A stretch of 64,000 nucleotides of DNA from Nocardioides kongjuensis (GCF_013409625.1 NZ_JACCBF010000001.1:5335001-5399000), one strand, 5' to 3'; counted from the stretch's first letter, positions 29,311 through 39,457 are shown. Made by a program: numbers and translations. The notes: generated from the sequence alone by a model not told the origin.

Positions 29311-29916
29311 GTGGAATCACTCGCCCTGGCGTTCTCCTCGGGCTGGGCCAGCGGGATCAACAGCTACCTGGTCGTGCTGGTGCTCGGCCTGGCCGACCGG
29401 CTGGGCTCCTTCGACGAGGTCCCGGACGTGCTGGCGCGTTGGGACGTCCTCGCCGTCGCCGCGCTCATGTACGCCTTCGAGTTCGTCGCCGACAAGATCC
29501 CCTACGTCGACTCCGCCTGGGACGTCGTCTCGACGCTGATCCGGCCGGTCGTGGGCGGTGCGGTCGGCGTGCTCATCGCCGGTGACTCGGGCTCGATCAG
29601 CGAGCTGGTCGGCGGCACGGTGGGCGGTGGCAGCGCGCTCGCGGCGCACTCGGTCAAGACCGGCACGCGGATGGCGGTCAACACCGTGCCCGAGCCGTTC
29701 AGCAACATCGGCCTCAGCATCGGCGAGGACGTCGCGGTGCTGGCCGTGGTCGCCTTCGCGGTCGAGCACCCGTACGCCGCGGCGTCGATCGCCGCGCTCC
29801 TCCTGCTCGCCGGCGTGGTCCTTCTCTGGCTGGCCTGGCGGACCGTACGACGCGGCTGGGCCCGGTTCCGCGCCTGGCGCGAGGGGCGGGCCGCGGCGCG
29901 CACGCCGACCGGCTGA
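29311..29916 (+). CDS. DUF4126-family membrane protein
   Basis: 201 residues with four or five membrane helices. The N-terminus, ESLALAFSSGWASGINSYLV, and the central block, YAFEFVADKIPYVDSAWDVV, then GGGSALAAHSVKTGTRMAVN, are characteristic of DUF4126. The C-terminal tail is Arg-rich and cytoplasmic. Its role is not established. It lies between the divergent DUF5709-like gene and the convergent ROK repressor (21 bp gap) and appears monocistronic. Confidence 0.85.
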   Translation: MESLALAFSSGWASGINSYLVVLVLGLADRLGSFDEVPDVLARWDVLAVAALMYAFEFVADKIPYVDSAWDVVSTLIRPVVGGAVGVLIAGDSGSISELVGGTVGGGSALAAHSVKTGTRMAVNTVPEPFSNIGLSIGEDVAVLAVVAFAVEHPYAAASIAALLLLAGVVLLWLAWRTVRRGWARFRAWREGRAAARTPTG

Positions 29917-29936
29917 GCGGCCGGGGCCCGGTCGGC

Positions 29937-31103
29937 TCAGTCGACGAGCAGCTCGGTCCGCTCCGCGGCGAGCAGCGCGGCACCCAGCAGTGAGGCCCGC
30001 TCGCCGAGTCGGCTCGCGACGACGGGGGTGAGCGCGAGCGTGTCGAGGGCGTGGCGCCGCAGGCCGGTCCGGACCGACTCGAGCAGCAGCTCGCCGGCGC
30101 GGGCCATGTCGCCGCCGATGACGACGACCGAGGGGTTCATCAGGTTGACCACGGCGGCCAGGCCCCAGCCGAGGTGCAGGCCCGCGTCCTCGAGGGCCCG
30201 GCGGGCCAGGACGTCGCCGGTCTCGGCGGTCGCGATGATCTCGTCGAGGCTGGCGCCGGGGAGCTGGCTGGCGAGCAGGCCCTGGACGGCCTGCACGGAG
30301 GTGTAGGTCTCCAGGCAGCCGCGGCTGCCGCAGCGGCACAGGGGTCCCTGCTCGTCGAAGGTCAGGTGCCCGATCTCGCCGGCGCTCCCGGCCGTGCCCT
30401 GGAACAGCTCGTTGCGCAAGATGATGCCGGCACCGACACCGGAGGAGATCTTCACGAACACCGAGCTGTCGGTGCCGCGTCCCTCGCCGATCCGGTGCTC
30501 GGCGAGGGCGCCGAGGTTGGCGTCGTTCTCGACGTCGACGGGGGAGCCGAACGCCTCGGAGCCGACGGTGCGGGCGTCCACGTTGCGCCAGCCGGGGAAG
30601 ATCGCGGCGCTCTGCACGACGCCGTCGGTGACGGGCGCCGGGAGGCCGAGTCCGACGTGGCGCAGGGCCGCCCCGGCGGGTCGCAGCTCGTCGGTCATCG
30701 CGACCGCGAGCGCGAGCGCCTCCTCGTGGGGGAACTCCGGTGGGATGGCACGTCGCTCCTCGGCGAGCACCCGGCCGGTGAGGTCGCCGATCGCGACCGC
30801 GAGGTGGCTGTGCCCGAAGTCGACGCCGGCGACGATGCCGGCCCCCTCCGAGAGGCGTACGGCGGAGCCGCGGCGCCCGCTGCCGGCCTCGGTGTCGACC
30901 AGCCCGGCCTGCCCGAGGTCGCGCACGATGTTCGACACCGTGGCCCGGGCCAGCCCCGTCGCCCGCGCGAGCTCGGCCTGGGTGAACACCGTGGCCGCCT
31001 CGCCGTCGGTGGTCGAGCGCAGCACGTCGAGCACGCGGCGCTGGTTCGCCGCGCGCAGCGACGCGGTCGATCCCGGCGCGTGGTCGCTGCGCTCCGACGT
31101 CAT
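29937..31103 (-). CDS. ROK-family transcriptional repressor (XylR-like)
   Basis: 388 residues. The N-terminal winged helix reads FTQAELARATGLARATVSNI followed by VRDLGQAGLV. The ROK sugar-kinase-like domain follows with VAGVDFGHSHLAVAIGDL and the zinc-binding CRCGSRGCLET, plus GEIGHL. The ATP-site residues of true kinases are only partly kept, as usual for repressors. ATG 31103 is chosen over 31190 because it starts the domain. It is divergent from the xylose-type ABC operon, which it most likely represses in the absence of sugar. An inverted repeat in the shared region (31147-31185) is a candidate operator. Confidence 0.9.
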   Translation of the reverse strand: MTSERSDHAPGSTASLRAANQRRVLDVLRSTTDGEAATVFTQAELARATGLARATVSNIVRDLGQAGLVDTEAGSGRRGSAVRLSEGAGIVAGVDFGHSHLAVAIGDLTGRVLAEERRAIPPEFPHEEALALAVAMTDELRPAGAALRHVGLGLPAPVTDGVVQSAAIFPGWRNVDARTVGSEAFGSPVDVENDANLGALAEHRIGEGRGTDSSVFVKISSGVGAGIILRNELFQGTAGSAGEIGHLTFDEQGPLCRCGSRGCLETYTSVQAVQGLLASQLPGASLDEIIATAETGDVLARRALEDAGLHLGWGLAAVVNLMNPSVVVIGGDMARAGELLLESVRTGLRRHALDTLALTPVVASRLGERASLLGAALLAAERTELLVD

Positions 31104-31146
31104 GGCGACACTGTGCACGCACTCGTCGTAATGGTCAAGCAATGGC

Positions 31147-31185
31147 CACAAAGCAGCATGCAACCCAGAAATGACGAACTTTGTG
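31147..31185. promoter_or_regulatory. Inverted repeat CACAAAG ... CTTTGTG, candidate ROK operator
   Basis: CACAAAG (31147-31153) and CTTTGTG (31179-31185) are exact reverse complements 25 nt apart in the ROK/ABC divergent region. The T/A-rich half-sites stand out in a GC-rich region. A TTGACG at 31194-31199 just downstream could be the -35 element of the ABC operon. Confidence 0.5.
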
Positions 31186-31256
31186 TTCAAGTCTTGACGT
31201 CTACGGTGTGAGCCACAACACTCGAACCACCGCTCAATGTCCGATCGAGGAGAGCC

Positions 31257-32348
31257 ATGTCCACTTCAGCTCGTCGAGTTGCCGCCGCCGGTGCGGCCCT
31301 GTTCCTCGGTGCCGTCGCGCTCAGCGCGTGCGGCGCCAATGACGCCGAGAAGGGCGGTAGCGACGGTGGCAAGGCAGGCACCATCGCGCTGCTCCTGCCG
31401 GAGTCGAAGACCACCCGCTACGAGGCCCACGACCGCCCGCTGTTCGAGGCGAAGGTCAAGGACCTGTGCAGCGACTGCAAGGTGCTCTACTACAACGCCG
31501 ACCAGGACGAGGCCAAGCAGGCCCAGCAGATGACCACCGCCCTGGACCAGGGCGCCGACGTCGTCGTGCTCGACCCGGTCAACGGCGAGGGCGCCACCGG
31601 CATGGTCGACGAGGCGAAGGGCCAGGACGTCCCGGTCATCGCCTACGACCGGTTCATCGAGAACGCCGACTACTACATGTCCTTCGACAACGAGACGGTC
31701 GGCAAGATGCAGGCCCAGGCGCTCGTCGACGCGATGGGCAACAAGGGCGACATCCTCATGCTCAACGGCGCCCCCAGCGACCCGAACGCCGCGCAGTTCA
31801 AGGCGGGTGCGCACAGCGTGCTCGACAGCAGTGGGGTGAAGATCCTCGCCGAGTACGACAACCCGGACTGGAGCCCGGAGAACGCCCAGCAGTGGACCAC
31901 CGACCAGCTCAACAAGTACGACCCGGCCAAGATCGGAGGCGTGTACGCCGCCAACGACGGTCAGGCCGGTGGCGTGATCGCCGCACTGACCGACCACATC
32001 GCGGCCGACAAGCTGCCGCCGATCACGGGCCAGGACGCCGAGGTCGCCGCGATCCAGCGGATCATCGCGGGTGAGCAGACGATGACGATCTACAAGCCGA
32101 TCCCGATCGAGGCCGAGACCGCCGCCGAGGTGGCCGTCCTGCTCGCGCACGGCGACGACGTGCCCGGCACCACCGACACCGGCATCGCGAAGTCGGAGTA
32201 CAAGAGCGTGCCGTCGTACATCTTCACGCCGATCGTGGTCACCAAGGAGAACGTCGCCAGCACGATCATCGCCGACGGCTTCTACAAGGCCTCGGAGATC
32301 TGCACCGGTGAGTACGCGAAGGCCTGCACGGAGGCCGGCGTCTCCTGA
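31257..32348 (+). CDS. xylF: Sugar ABC transporter substrate-binding lipoprotein (xylose type)
   Basis: 363 residues. The lipoprotein signal peptide ends in LSAC followed by GANDAE, so the protein is membrane-anchored outside the cell. The periplasmic-binding-protein fold is of the XylF/RbsB cluster: VVVLDPVNGEGATGMVDEAK, then VIAYDRFIENADYYMSFDNE, resembling D-xylose-binding proteins. ATG 31257 has a GAGGAGA site upstream. It is the first gene of a three-gene operon with an ATPase and a permease. Xylose specificity is inferred from the YMSFDNE region and the ROK regulator. Confidence 0.87.
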   Translation: MSTSARRVAAAGAALFLGAVALSACGANDAEKGGSDGGKAGTIALLLPESKTTRYEAHDRPLFEAKVKDLCSDCKVLYYNADQDEAKQAQQMTTALDQGADVVVLDPVNGEGATGMVDEAKGQDVPVIAYDRFIENADYYMSFDNETVGKMQAQALVDAMGNKGDILMLNGAPSDPNAAQFKAGAHSVLDSSGVKILAEYDNPDWSPENAQQWTTDQLNKYDPAKIGGVYAANDGQAGGVIAALTDHIAADKLPPITGQDAEVAAIQRIIAGEQTMTIYKPIPIEAETAAEVAVLLAHGDDVPGTTDTGIAKSEYKSVPSYIFTPIVVTKENVASTIIADGFYKASEICTGEYAKACTEAGVS

Positions 32349-33172
32349 TGTCCGTCATCGAGAACGAGGTCGCGGTCAGGGGCACGGGCGAGGTCGTCCT
32401 GTCCCTGACCGGGATCAACAAGCGTTTCGGCGCCGTCCAGGCGCTCACCGACGTCGCGCTGACCGTCCGGGCCGGCGAGGTGGTCGCCCTCGTGGGCGAC
32501 AACGGTGCGGGCAAGTCGACGCTGGTGAAGACCATCGCCGGCGTCTACCAGCCCGACGCCGGGGTCATCGAGTTCGCCGGGTCGCCGGTCACGGTCGCCG
32601 GCCCGGCGGGTGCCCAGCACCTCGGCATCGCCACGGTGTTCCAGGACCTCGCGCTGTGCGACAACCTCGACGTCGTCGCCAACCTGTTCCTGGGCAAGGA
32701 GCACCACCTCGGCCCGGTCATCAACGAGGTCACCATGGAGCGGGAGGCCTGGCGGCTGCTGCGCAGCCTGTCGGCCAAGATCCCCTCGGTGCGGATCCCG
32801 GTCGCCGGCCTGTCCGGCGGCCAGCGGCAGACCGTCGCGATCGCGCGCTCCCTGGTCGGCAACCCGAAGGTGGTCATGCTCGACGAGCCGACCGCCGCGC
32901 TGGGTGTCGCGCAGACCGCCGAGGTGCTCAACCTCGTCGAGCGGCTGCGCGAGCAGGGCCTCGCCGTCATCCTGATCAGCCACAACATGGCCGACGTGCA
33001 GGCGGTGTCCGACCGGATCGTCGTCCTGCGCCTGGGTCGCAACGCCGCGGAGTTCCGCACCGAGGAGGCGACCACCGACCAGCTGGTCGCCGCCATCACC
33101 GGCGCGTCCGACAACGTCGTCGCCCAGCGCGCCGCCCGCCGCGCCGGCCACCCCGAGGGGGACCACTCGTGA
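32348..33172 (+). CDS. Sugar ABC transporter ATP-binding protein (single domain)
   Basis: 274 residues with one ABC domain. Walker A is GDNGAGKSTLVKTI, the signature is LSGGQRQTVAIARSL, Walker B is VVMLDEPTAALG and the H-loop is ILISHNM. E. coli XylG has two ABC domains in tandem (about 510 residues); here only one is present, as in many actinobacterial sugar importers, so two copies would pair with the permease dimer. The start overlaps the binding-protein stop (TGATG) and its stop overlaps the permease GTG. Confidence 0.93.
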   Translation: MSVIENEVAVRGTGEVVLSLTGINKRFGAVQALTDVALTVRAGEVVALVGDNGAGKSTLVKTIAGVYQPDAGVIEFAGSPVTVAGPAGAQHLGIATVFQDLALCDNLDVVANLFLGKEHHLGPVINEVTMEREAWRLLRSLSAKIPSVRIPVAGLSGGQRQTVAIARSLVGNPKVVMLDEPTAALGVAQTAEVLNLVERLREQGLAVILISHNMADVQAVSDRIVVLRLGRNAAEFRTEEATTDQLVAAITGASDNVVAQRAARRAGHPEGDHS

Positions 33173-34443
33173 CCGACCAGCTCACCAACCAACCTGCCGG
33201 CCAGACACCCGGCCAGACGCCCGCGGTCGATGCCACCGACGAGCGGCTCGTCCGGGTCGTCTCGCCCGGCGACTACCTGCGCCACCTCGCGGGCCGTCTG
33301 CGCGGCGGCGACCTCGGCATGCTGCCGGTCGTCCTCGGCCTGGTCGCGATCTGCGTGTTCTTCTACAGCCAGGAGCCGACGTTCCTGTCCTCGCGCAGCC
33401 TGGTGACCATGACGCTGTACGCCGCACCACTCGGCGTCATCGCCCTCGGCATCGTGCTCGTGCTGCTGCTCGGCGAGATCGACCTCAGCGTCGGCACGGT
33501 CTCCGGGTTCACCTCGGCGACCACGGCCGTCATGTTCGTCGGCCACGGGCAGTCCCTGGCGTTGTCGATCCTCGCCGCGATCGCGCTCGGTGCCCTCATC
33601 GGTGCCGGGTACGCCGTGCTCTTCGTCTGGGTCGGCGTCCCCAGCTTCGTGTTCACCCTGGCGGGCCTGCTCGCCTTCGAGGGTGCCCTCTACTGGGTGC
33701 TCGGCGACCAGGGCACGATCAACCTGCCTCGTGACTCCGGGCTGCCGGTCTTCACCCGGCAGAAGTTCCTGTCCGACGGGCAGGGCTACGCGCTGGTCGC
33801 GGTCGTGGTGGCGGTCTACGTCGGCTCGCGGCTGTGGAGCATCCGCCAGAAGCGCGCTGCCGGCCTCACCCCGCCCAACCTGCTCGCGGTGATCATCAAG
33901 GGGGCGGCCCTGGCGGTCGGCCTCGGCTGGCTGACCTACTACCTCGGCATCGACCGCGGCTGGGGCTACCTGCCGGTGCTCTTCGCGGGCCTGGTCGTGG
34001 TCGTGGACCTGCTCCTGCGGCGTACCCGCTGGGGGCGCTACGTCTACGCCGTCGGCGGCAACGAGGAGGCGGCCCGCCGCGCCGGCATCCGCGTCGGCCT
34101 GGTCTACGGCTCGGTGTTCGTGCTCTGCTCGACCTTCGCCGCCCTCGGCGGCGTGCTCGTCGCCGGCCAGCTCACGACGGTCTCCCAGTCCAGCGGTACG
34201 ACGGACACGAACCTCACGGCGATCGCCGCCGCCGTCATCGGCGGCACCAGTCTCTTCGGCGGCCGCGGCTCGGCGTACTCCGCCCTGCTCGGCATCCTCG
34301 TGCTGCAGGCGATCCGCACCGGCCTCAACCTGATGAACGTCGACTCCGACGTCCGCCTGATCGTCACCGGTGCGGTGCTGCTGCTCGCGGTGGCGATCGA
34401 CTCCGTGGCCCGCCGCGCCCGCTCCAGCAGCGGCAGAGGCTAG
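33169..34443 (+). CDS. Sugar ABC transporter permease (XylH type)
   Basis: 424 residues with about ten to twelve membrane helices and the BPD_transp_2 pattern: [20 protein letters not shown] near the N-terminus, [20 protein letters not shown] in the cytoplasmic EAA-like loop, and [20 protein letters not shown] at the C-terminus. GTG 33169 overlaps the ATPase stop (GTGA). The N-terminus carries a 40-residue Gln/Pro/Thr-rich cytoplasmic extension ([16 protein letters not shown]). The last 4 bp overlap the convergent fbiC gene. Confidence 0.92.
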   Translation: MTDQLTNQPAGQTPGQTPAVDATDERLVRVVSPGDYLRHLAGRLRGGDLGMLPVVLGLVAICVFFYSQEPTFLSSRSLVTMTLYAAPLGVIALGIVLVLLLGEIDLSVGTVSGFTSATTAVMFVGHGQSLALSILAAIALGALIGAGYAVLFVWVGVPSFVFTLAGLLAFEGALYWVLGDQGTINLPRDSGLPVFTRQKFLSDGQGYALVAVVVAVYVGSRLWSIRQKRAAGLTPPNLLAVIIKGAALAVGLGWLTYYLGIDRGWGYLPVLFAGLVVVVDLLLRRTRWGRYVYAVGGNEEAARRAGIRVGLVYGSVFVLCSTFAALGGVLVAGQLTTVSQSSGTTDTNLTAIAAAVIGGTSLFGGRGSAYSALLGILVLQAIRTGLNLMNVDSDVRLIVTGAVLLLAVAIDSVARRARSSSGRG

Positions 34444-37040
34444 GACACGCCCGAGCGACCCGCCCGCACGGGGGGCTCACCGTAGAGCGTGGTGCGTTCG
34501 CGCACCGGCCGGTCGATGCCGGCGCCGATCTCGGTGAGCTCCTCGACGGTCTTGGCGGAGCCGTGCTCGGAGCCGGCCATCCGGGAGATGGTCTCCTCCA
34601 TCAGGGTGCCGCCGAGGTCGTTGGCGCCGGCGTTGAGCATGGCGCGGGTGCCGTCGACGCCGAGCTTGACCCAGCTGGTCTGGATGTTGGCGATCCGGCC
34701 GTGGAGCAGGATCCTGGCCATCGCGTGCACGGCGAGGTTGTCGCGCAGCGTGGGCCCGGGACGGGCGACGCCGGCGAGGTAGATCGGGGCGCTGGTGTGC
34801 ACGAACGGGAGCGGCACGAACTCGGTGAACCCGCTGCTGCCGTTCTCGGCCGCGGTGTCCTGGACCTGCTTGAGGACGCCCAGGTGCCCGACCCAGTGCC
34901 GCGGGTTGTCGACGTGGCCGTACATCATCGTGCTCGTCGTGGGCAGCCCGATGCGGTGCGCGGTGGAGACGATCTCGATCCAGGTCCGCGCGGGCAGCTT
35001 GCCCTTCGTGAGCACCCAGCGGACCTCGTCGTCGAGGATCTCCGCGGCCGTTCCCGGCAGGGATCCGAGGCCGGACTCGCGGGCCTTGATCAAGAAGTCC
35101 TCGATCGACAGGCCGGTGCGGGCGGTGCCGTTGACGACCTCCATCGGGCTGAACGCGTGGACGTGCATGTCCGGGACCCGCTGCTTGACCGCGGCCGCGA
35201 TGTCGAAGTACGCCGACGCGGGCAGCTCGGGGTCGATGCCGCCCTGCATGCAGACCTCGGTGGCGCCGAGGTCCCAGGCCTCCTGCGCCCGGTCGGCGAC
35301 CTCGGCGTACGACAGCGAGTAGGCGTCCGCGTCGGTGCGGCGCTGCGCGAACGCGCAGAACCGGCACCCGACGTAGCAGACGTTGGTGAAGTTGATGTTC
35401 CGGTTGACGACGTAGGTGACGTCGTCGCCCACGACCTGCTTGCGCAGCGCGTCGGCCAGCCGGACGACCTCGCGCAGCAGGTCGCCCTCGGCGGTCATCA
35501 GGGTCAGCGCGTGCTCGTCGGACAGGTCGACCAGGCCCGACTCGGCAGCGGCCTCGGCCGCGCGCAGGGCGTCGCCGCCCTCGGCGTGCAGGACCGCCGG
35601 AGCACCGTCGATCAGCCCGGTGACCGCTGCCGCCTCACCGACCGCGGCCCAGTCGCCGTAGACCGACCCGAAGTCCGAACGGCGGTCGTCGGTGCGGCCC
35701 CCGGCCGGGCCGTCGTCGTCGATGGCCGCGTGCAGGTCGGTCCGACCCCGGCCGTGGTCGGCCTCGAAGCCGCCGTCGGGCTCCTGCCACGGCAGCCCGC
35801 TCGGCCGCACCTCGGGGATCGCCAGCCCGTCCGGGCCGGCGAGCGCGGCGACGTGCGCGTGCAGCCGCGGGTCGATCCAGGCCTCGCCGCGCTGCAGCGA
35901 CCCGACGACGTACTCCGGGTGCACGGTCAGCCGCGGCCGCAGCTCGAACCCGCAGGTCGCGGTGATCGAGCGCAGCCGGTCGAGCGAGGGCCACGGGCGC
36001 TCGGGGTTCACGTGGTCCGGGGTCAGCGGCGAGACGCCGCCCCAGTCGTCGACCCCGGCGTCCAGCAGGGCCTTGCACTCGCTCAGGTCGACGAGGTTGG
36101 GCGGCGCCTGGATCCGGGCCCGGGGGCCGAGCACGAGCCGGGTGACCGCGATCGCCGCGCGGTACTCGGCGAGGTCGAGGTCGTCGACGTGGCGCATCGC
36201 GGTGTCGGGCTTGGCCCGGAAGTTCTGGACGATGACCTCCTGCACGGCGCCGTAGGCCCGCGAGGTCGCGCGCAGCGCGAAGATCGTCTCGGCCCGCTCG
36301 CTCAGCGTCTCGCCGATCCCGACCAGCAGTCCGGTGGTGAACGGGATGCCGTGGCGCCCGGCGTCCTCGAGGACCCGGAGCCGGACCTCGGGGTCCTTGT
36401 CGGGCGAGCCGAAGTGCGCCAGGCCCCTGGTCTCGAACAGGCGGCGCGAGGTGGTCTCGAGCATCATCCCCATCGACGGGGAGACCGGCTTGAGCCGGTT
36501 GAGCTCCTCCCACGACATCACGCCGGGGTTGAGGTGCGGGAGCAGCCCGGTCTCCTCCAGCACCCGGATCGCCATCGCCCGGATGTAGGCCAGCGTCGAG
36601 TCGTAGCCCTGCTCGTCGAGCCAGGCCTGGGCCTCGGGCCAGCGGTCCTCCGGGCGGTCGCCGAGGGTGAACAGCGCCTCGAGGCAGCCGAGCTGGGCGC
36701 CCCGGCGGGCGATGTCGAGGATCTCGTCGGGGGACAGGTACGGCGCCCGCCCCTCGCGCGCGGCCTGGGTCGGGGTCTCCACGAAGGTGCAGTAGTGGCA
36801 CCGGTCGCGGCACAGCCTGGTGATCGGGATGAACACCTTCGGCGAGTACGTCACGATCCCGGCGCGCCCTGCGGCGACCAGGCCCGCGTCGCGGACCTTC
36901 GCCGCAGCCGCGGTCAGCCGGTCGAGCTCCGCGCCGGTCGCGGCGAGCAGAGCGGTCGTCTCCGCGACGTCGAGCGCGGCACCGCGCTCGGCGCGGGCGA
37001 GCGCCCGGCGGACCTGCTGGGGGGTGGGCACCTCGGACAT
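34440..37040 (-). CDS. fbiC: FO synthase, fused CofG-CofH (coenzyme F420 biosynthesis)
   Basis: 866 residues, close to mycobacterial FbiC. Two radical-SAM domains are fused. The CofG half carries the CxxxCxxC cluster [10 protein letters not shown] (Cys 77, 81, 84), and the CofH half carries [12 protein letters not shown] (Cys 555, 559, 562). It joins tyrosine to a pyrimidine intermediate to make FO, the chromophore of F420. ATG 37040 has a leaderless -10 box 7 nt upstream; the longer frame from 37079 crosses the promoter. A palindrome at 37071-37086 sits on the -35 region. Nearby F420-using genes (LLM enzyme, npdG) support the call. Confidence 0.96.
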   Translation of the reverse strand: MSEVPTPQQVRRALARAERGAALDVAETTALLAATGAELDRLTAAAAKVRDAGLVAAGRAGIVTYSPKVFIPITRLCRDRCHYCTFVETPTQAAREGRAPYLSPDEILDIARRGAQLGCLEALFTLGDRPEDRWPEAQAWLDEQGYDSTLAYIRAMAIRVLEETGLLPHLNPGVMSWEELNRLKPVSPSMGMMLETTSRRLFETRGLAHFGSPDKDPEVRLRVLEDAGRHGIPFTTGLLVGIGETLSERAETIFALRATSRAYGAVQEVIVQNFRAKPDTAMRHVDDLDLAEYRAAIAVTRLVLGPRARIQAPPNLVDLSECKALLDAGVDDWGGVSPLTPDHVNPERPWPSLDRLRSITATCGFELRPRLTVHPEYVVGSLQRGEAWIDPRLHAHVAALAGPDGLAIPEVRPSGLPWQEPDGGFEADHGRGRTDLHAAIDDDGPAGGRTDDRRSDFGSVYGDWAAVGEAAAVTGLIDGAPAVLHAEGGDALRAAEAAAESGLVDLSDEHALTLMTAEGDLLREVVRLADALRKQVVGDDVTYVVNRNINFTNVCYVGCRFCAFAQRRTDADAYSLSYAEVADRAQEAWDLGATEVCMQGGIDPELPASAYFDIAAAVKQRVPDMHVHAFSPMEVVNGTARTGLSIEDFLIKARESGLGSLPGTAAEILDDEVRWVLTKGKLPARTWIEIVSTAHRIGLPTTSTMMYGHVDNPRHWVGHLGVLKQVQDTAAENGSSGFTEFVPLPFVHTSAPIYLAGVARPGPTLRDNLAVHAMARILLHGRIANIQTSWVKLGVDGTRAMLNAGANDLGGTLMEETISRMAGSEHGSAKTVEELTEIGAGIDRPVRERTTLYGEPPVRAGRSGVS

Positions 37041-37047
37041 CACGACG

Positions 37048-37053
37048 AGCGTA
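37048..37053 (-). promoter_or_regulatory. -10 box TACGCT, leaderless promoter of fbiC
   Basis: On the minus strand TACGCT is followed by 7 nt and ATG 37040. Confidence 0.6.
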
Positions 37054-37070
37054 ACGGGTGGACGCCCGAG

Positions 37071-37086
37071 GTAGAACAAGTTCTAC
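37071..37086. promoter_or_regulatory. Operator GTAGAAC-AA-GTTCTAC upstream of fbiC
   Basis: A perfect palindrome with 7-bp arms. It fits TnnAACnnGTTnnA and matches 13 of 14 bases of the site at 7705-7718. It lies 31-46 nt upstream of the fbiC start, over the -35 region of a leaderless promoter, so binding should block transcription. Confidence 0.65.
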
Positions 37087-37125
37087 CCATTGGTCGGACG
37101 TCCACCCGTCAGGATCCGAACGATC

Positions 37126-37158
37126 GGTGGTCGGTCGGTGGTCGGTCGGGGGTCGATC
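37126..37158. repeat. 11-bp tandem repeat, three units
   Basis: GGTGGTCGGTC occurs twice head to tail (37126-37136 and 37137-37147), followed by a degenerate GGGGGTCGATC (37148-37158) that runs into the stop codon of the MMPL gene. The 11-bp period is close to one helical turn. Confidence 0.7.
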
Positions 37159-39328
37159 AGTCGAGCGCCGGCACCCTCTGCTCCTCGGCCGCCGGGGGTC
37201 CCGCCACCGCGGCGTCGCCCCGGTCGAGCTTGCTCGGCCACCAGATCTTGCCGCCCAGGTCGAGGTTCAGCGCGGTGACCAGGACCGAGCGGACGATCAA
37301 CGTGTCGAGCAGCACGCCCAGTGCGACGGTGGTACCGAGCTGCAGCGTGAACGTCAGCGGCATCGTGGCCAGCATCGCGAAGGTCGCGGCCAGCACGAGG
37401 CCGGCCGAGGTGATCACGCCGCCCGTCGAGGAGAGGGCGATCAGCGATCCGCGCCGGGTGCCGTGGGTCGCTGCCTCCTCGCGGACCCGGGTCATCAAGA
37501 AGATGTTGTAGTCGATGCCCAGGGCGACCAGGAAGACGAACGCGAACAGCGGGTAGCCCGGATCGGTGTGCCCGCGTCCGTACACCAGGTCGAAGACCAG
37601 TCCGGAGATGCCGAGCGCTGCGCCGAACGACAGGATCACGGTGCCGATGAGCAGGACCGGCGAGAGGATCGAGCGCAGCAGTCCGGCCAGGATCAGCAGC
37701 ACGGCTCCGAGGACGATCGGGATGATCACCTTGTTGTCCCGTGCCGACGCATCCATGATGTCGATCGAGACCGCGGTCATGCCGGTCGTCAGGGCATCGG
37801 CACCGGGCACCTCGTGGACGGCGGCACGCACGTCCTTGACCGCCGTGGTCGCCTTGTCCGAGTAGGGGTCGCTGGTCAGGTCGGCGACGATCAGCGCCGT
37901 GCCGTCCTTGCTCGCGACCTGGATCGGCGTGGAGATGCCGTCGACCCCGGACATCGCGGCGATGACGTCGTCCGCGCGGTCGGCGTTCGCGACGACCTGG
38001 ATCGGCGTGCTGGCGTCGACGAGGCCGTGCTCGACCAGGATCGTCTGCCCGATCACGGAGTCCTGGTCCTTGGTGTACTGCTCGTCGCTGGGGATGCCGC
38101 CCGTGTCGAGGCGCAGGAAGCCCAGGCACAGGAAGGCCAGCACGAGGGCGGTGCCGGCCCACACCGCGCGCGGGCGCGGGGCGATGCCCCGGCCGACCTT
38201 CGCCCACAGGCCGGAGGCCGTCGGCTCGGAGCTCCCGAAGTGGGGCACGAACGGCCAGAACACCCAGCGACCGCAGATCACCAGCAGAGCGGGCAGCAGG
38301 GTGACCATCACGACGAAGGTGACCGCGATGCCGACGGCGTTGGCCGGACCCATGCCGGCGGTCGAGTTGAGGTCGGCGAACATCAGGCAGAGCAGGCCGA
38401 CCACGACGGTCGCGGAGCTGGCCAGGATCGCCGGGGCGGCGCGGTGCAGGGCGAACGCCATCGCCTCGTGCCGGTCCTCGTGGCGCCTCAGCTCCTCGCG
38501 GTAGCGCGCCACCAGCAGCAGGGCGTAGTCGGTGCCCGCGCCGATCACCAGGACGGTGAGGATGAACTGCGTCTGCCCGTTGACCGTGAGGCTGGTGTTC
38601 TTGGCGAGCAGGTAGAGCACGCCCATCGCGGCGCCGAGCCCGACCACCGCAGTGATGATCGGCAGCAGCCACAGGATCGGGCTGCGGTAGGTGACCAGCA
38701 GGATGAGGACGACGACACCGAGCGTGATCAGCAGCAGGTTGCTGTCGCCCGAGGAGAAGATCGTCGCTGCGTCGGCGCTCTGGCCACCCGCGCCGGCCAG
38801 GTAGGACTTCACGCCGTCGATCGCGATGATCTTGTCGATCTTGGGCTTGAGGTCGGGCAGCTCCTCCCAGAGCTTGTCGCCGTAGTTGACGGTGAACTCG
38901 AGCTTGGCGACCTTGCCGTCCTCGGACACGAAGGGCGCCGGGATGCCGGCGGCCTTCGCCCCCTCGGGGGTGAGCACGTTGCTGACGCCGTCGAGCTCGC
39001 CGATCTCTCCGGCCTGCTTCTCGATGTCCGCGAGGTCGGCCTGGGTGAGGCCGGACGCGCGGTAGTAGACGACGGTCGTGCCGACGTCGTAGGGGTCCTG
39101 GAACGCCTCGAGCTTCTCGAAGGCCTTGGTGGACTCGGCGCTCTCGGGCAGCCAGGACTCCGTCTCGTTGTTCTGGACGTCGATGAGCTTGCCTGCCAGG
39201 GAGGCCAGGCCGCCGGCGATCACGATGACCGCGACGAGGACGATCCACTTGGTGACGGGGCCGGTCAGCTTGCCGGCGATCTGACGGTGCATGTGAGGAA
39301 CTCTTCCAGTGAGGACCGACATCGGCAT
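37157..39328 (-). CDS. MMPL-family membrane transporter (RND superfamily)
   Basis: 723 residues with two repeats of one membrane helix, a large extracytoplasmic loop and five helices. The N-terminal helix is WIVLVAVIVIAGGLASLAGK. Within the membrane core are GAGTDYALLLVARYREELRR in the first half and LGIDYNIFLMTRVREEA in the second, both MMPL signatures with the proton-relay Asp-Tyr pair. It probably exports lipids or small toxic compounds using proton flux. ATG 39328 (GGAG 9 nt upstream) is chosen; ATG 39292 is a real alternative. It lies upstream of fbiC on the same strand. Confidence 0.9.
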   Translation of the reverse strand: MPMSVLTGRVPHMHRQIAGKLTGPVTKWIVLVAVIVIAGGLASLAGKLIDVQNNETESWLPESAESTKAFEKLEAFQDPYDVGTTVVYYRASGLTQADLADIEKQAGEIGELDGVSNVLTPEGAKAAGIPAPFVSEDGKVAKLEFTVNYGDKLWEELPDLKPKIDKIIAIDGVKSYLAGAGGQSADAATIFSSGDSNLLLITLGVVVLILLVTYRSPILWLLPIITAVVGLGAAMGVLYLLAKNTSLTVNGQTQFILTVLVIGAGTDYALLLVARYREELRRHEDRHEAMAFALHRAAPAILASSATVVVGLLCLMFADLNSTAGMGPANAVGIAVTFVVMVTLLPALLVICGRWVFWPFVPHFGSSEPTASGLWAKVGRGIAPRPRAVWAGTALVLAFLCLGFLRLDTGGIPSDEQYTKDQDSVIGQTILVEHGLVDASTPIQVVANADRADDVIAAMSGVDGISTPIQVASKDGTALIVADLTSDPYSDKATTAVKDVRAAVHEVPGADALTTGMTAVSIDIMDASARDNKVIIPIVLGAVLLILAGLLRSILSPVLLIGTVILSFGAALGISGLVFDLVYGRGHTDPGYPLFAFVFLVALGIDYNIFLMTRVREEAATHGTRRGSLIALSSTGGVITSAGLVLAATFAMLATMPLTFTLQLGTTVALGVLLDTLIVRSVLVTALNLDLGGKIWWPSKLDRGDAAVAGPPAAEEQRVPALD

Positions 39329-39403
39329 CGGGGATTTCTCCGTGATGACCCTGAGATCACCCCGGAATCATCGCCGACGGGGAACTGCTTCCTCACCTAC
39401 GTC

Positions 39404-39443
39404 GAACGACGGCCCCGGATCTCGACATCCGGGGCCGTCGTTC
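39404..39443 (-). terminator. Strong hairpin after the acyl-CoA dehydrogenase gene
   Basis: A 17-bp perfect stem: GAACGACGGCCCCGGAT (39404-39420) and its reverse complement (39427-39443) around a 6-nt loop. It lies 14 bp beyond the minus-strand stop at 39458. There is no clear T tail. Confidence 0.75.
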
Positions 39444-39457
39444 GTCGCTGCCGTGGC

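Noticed and set aside
33834..37511. Very long plus-strand frame (1225 codons) over permease, fbiC and the MMPL 3' end
   Set aside because: It is antisense to fbiC, whose radical-SAM clusters are unmistakable; the plus-strand translation has no recognisable motif.
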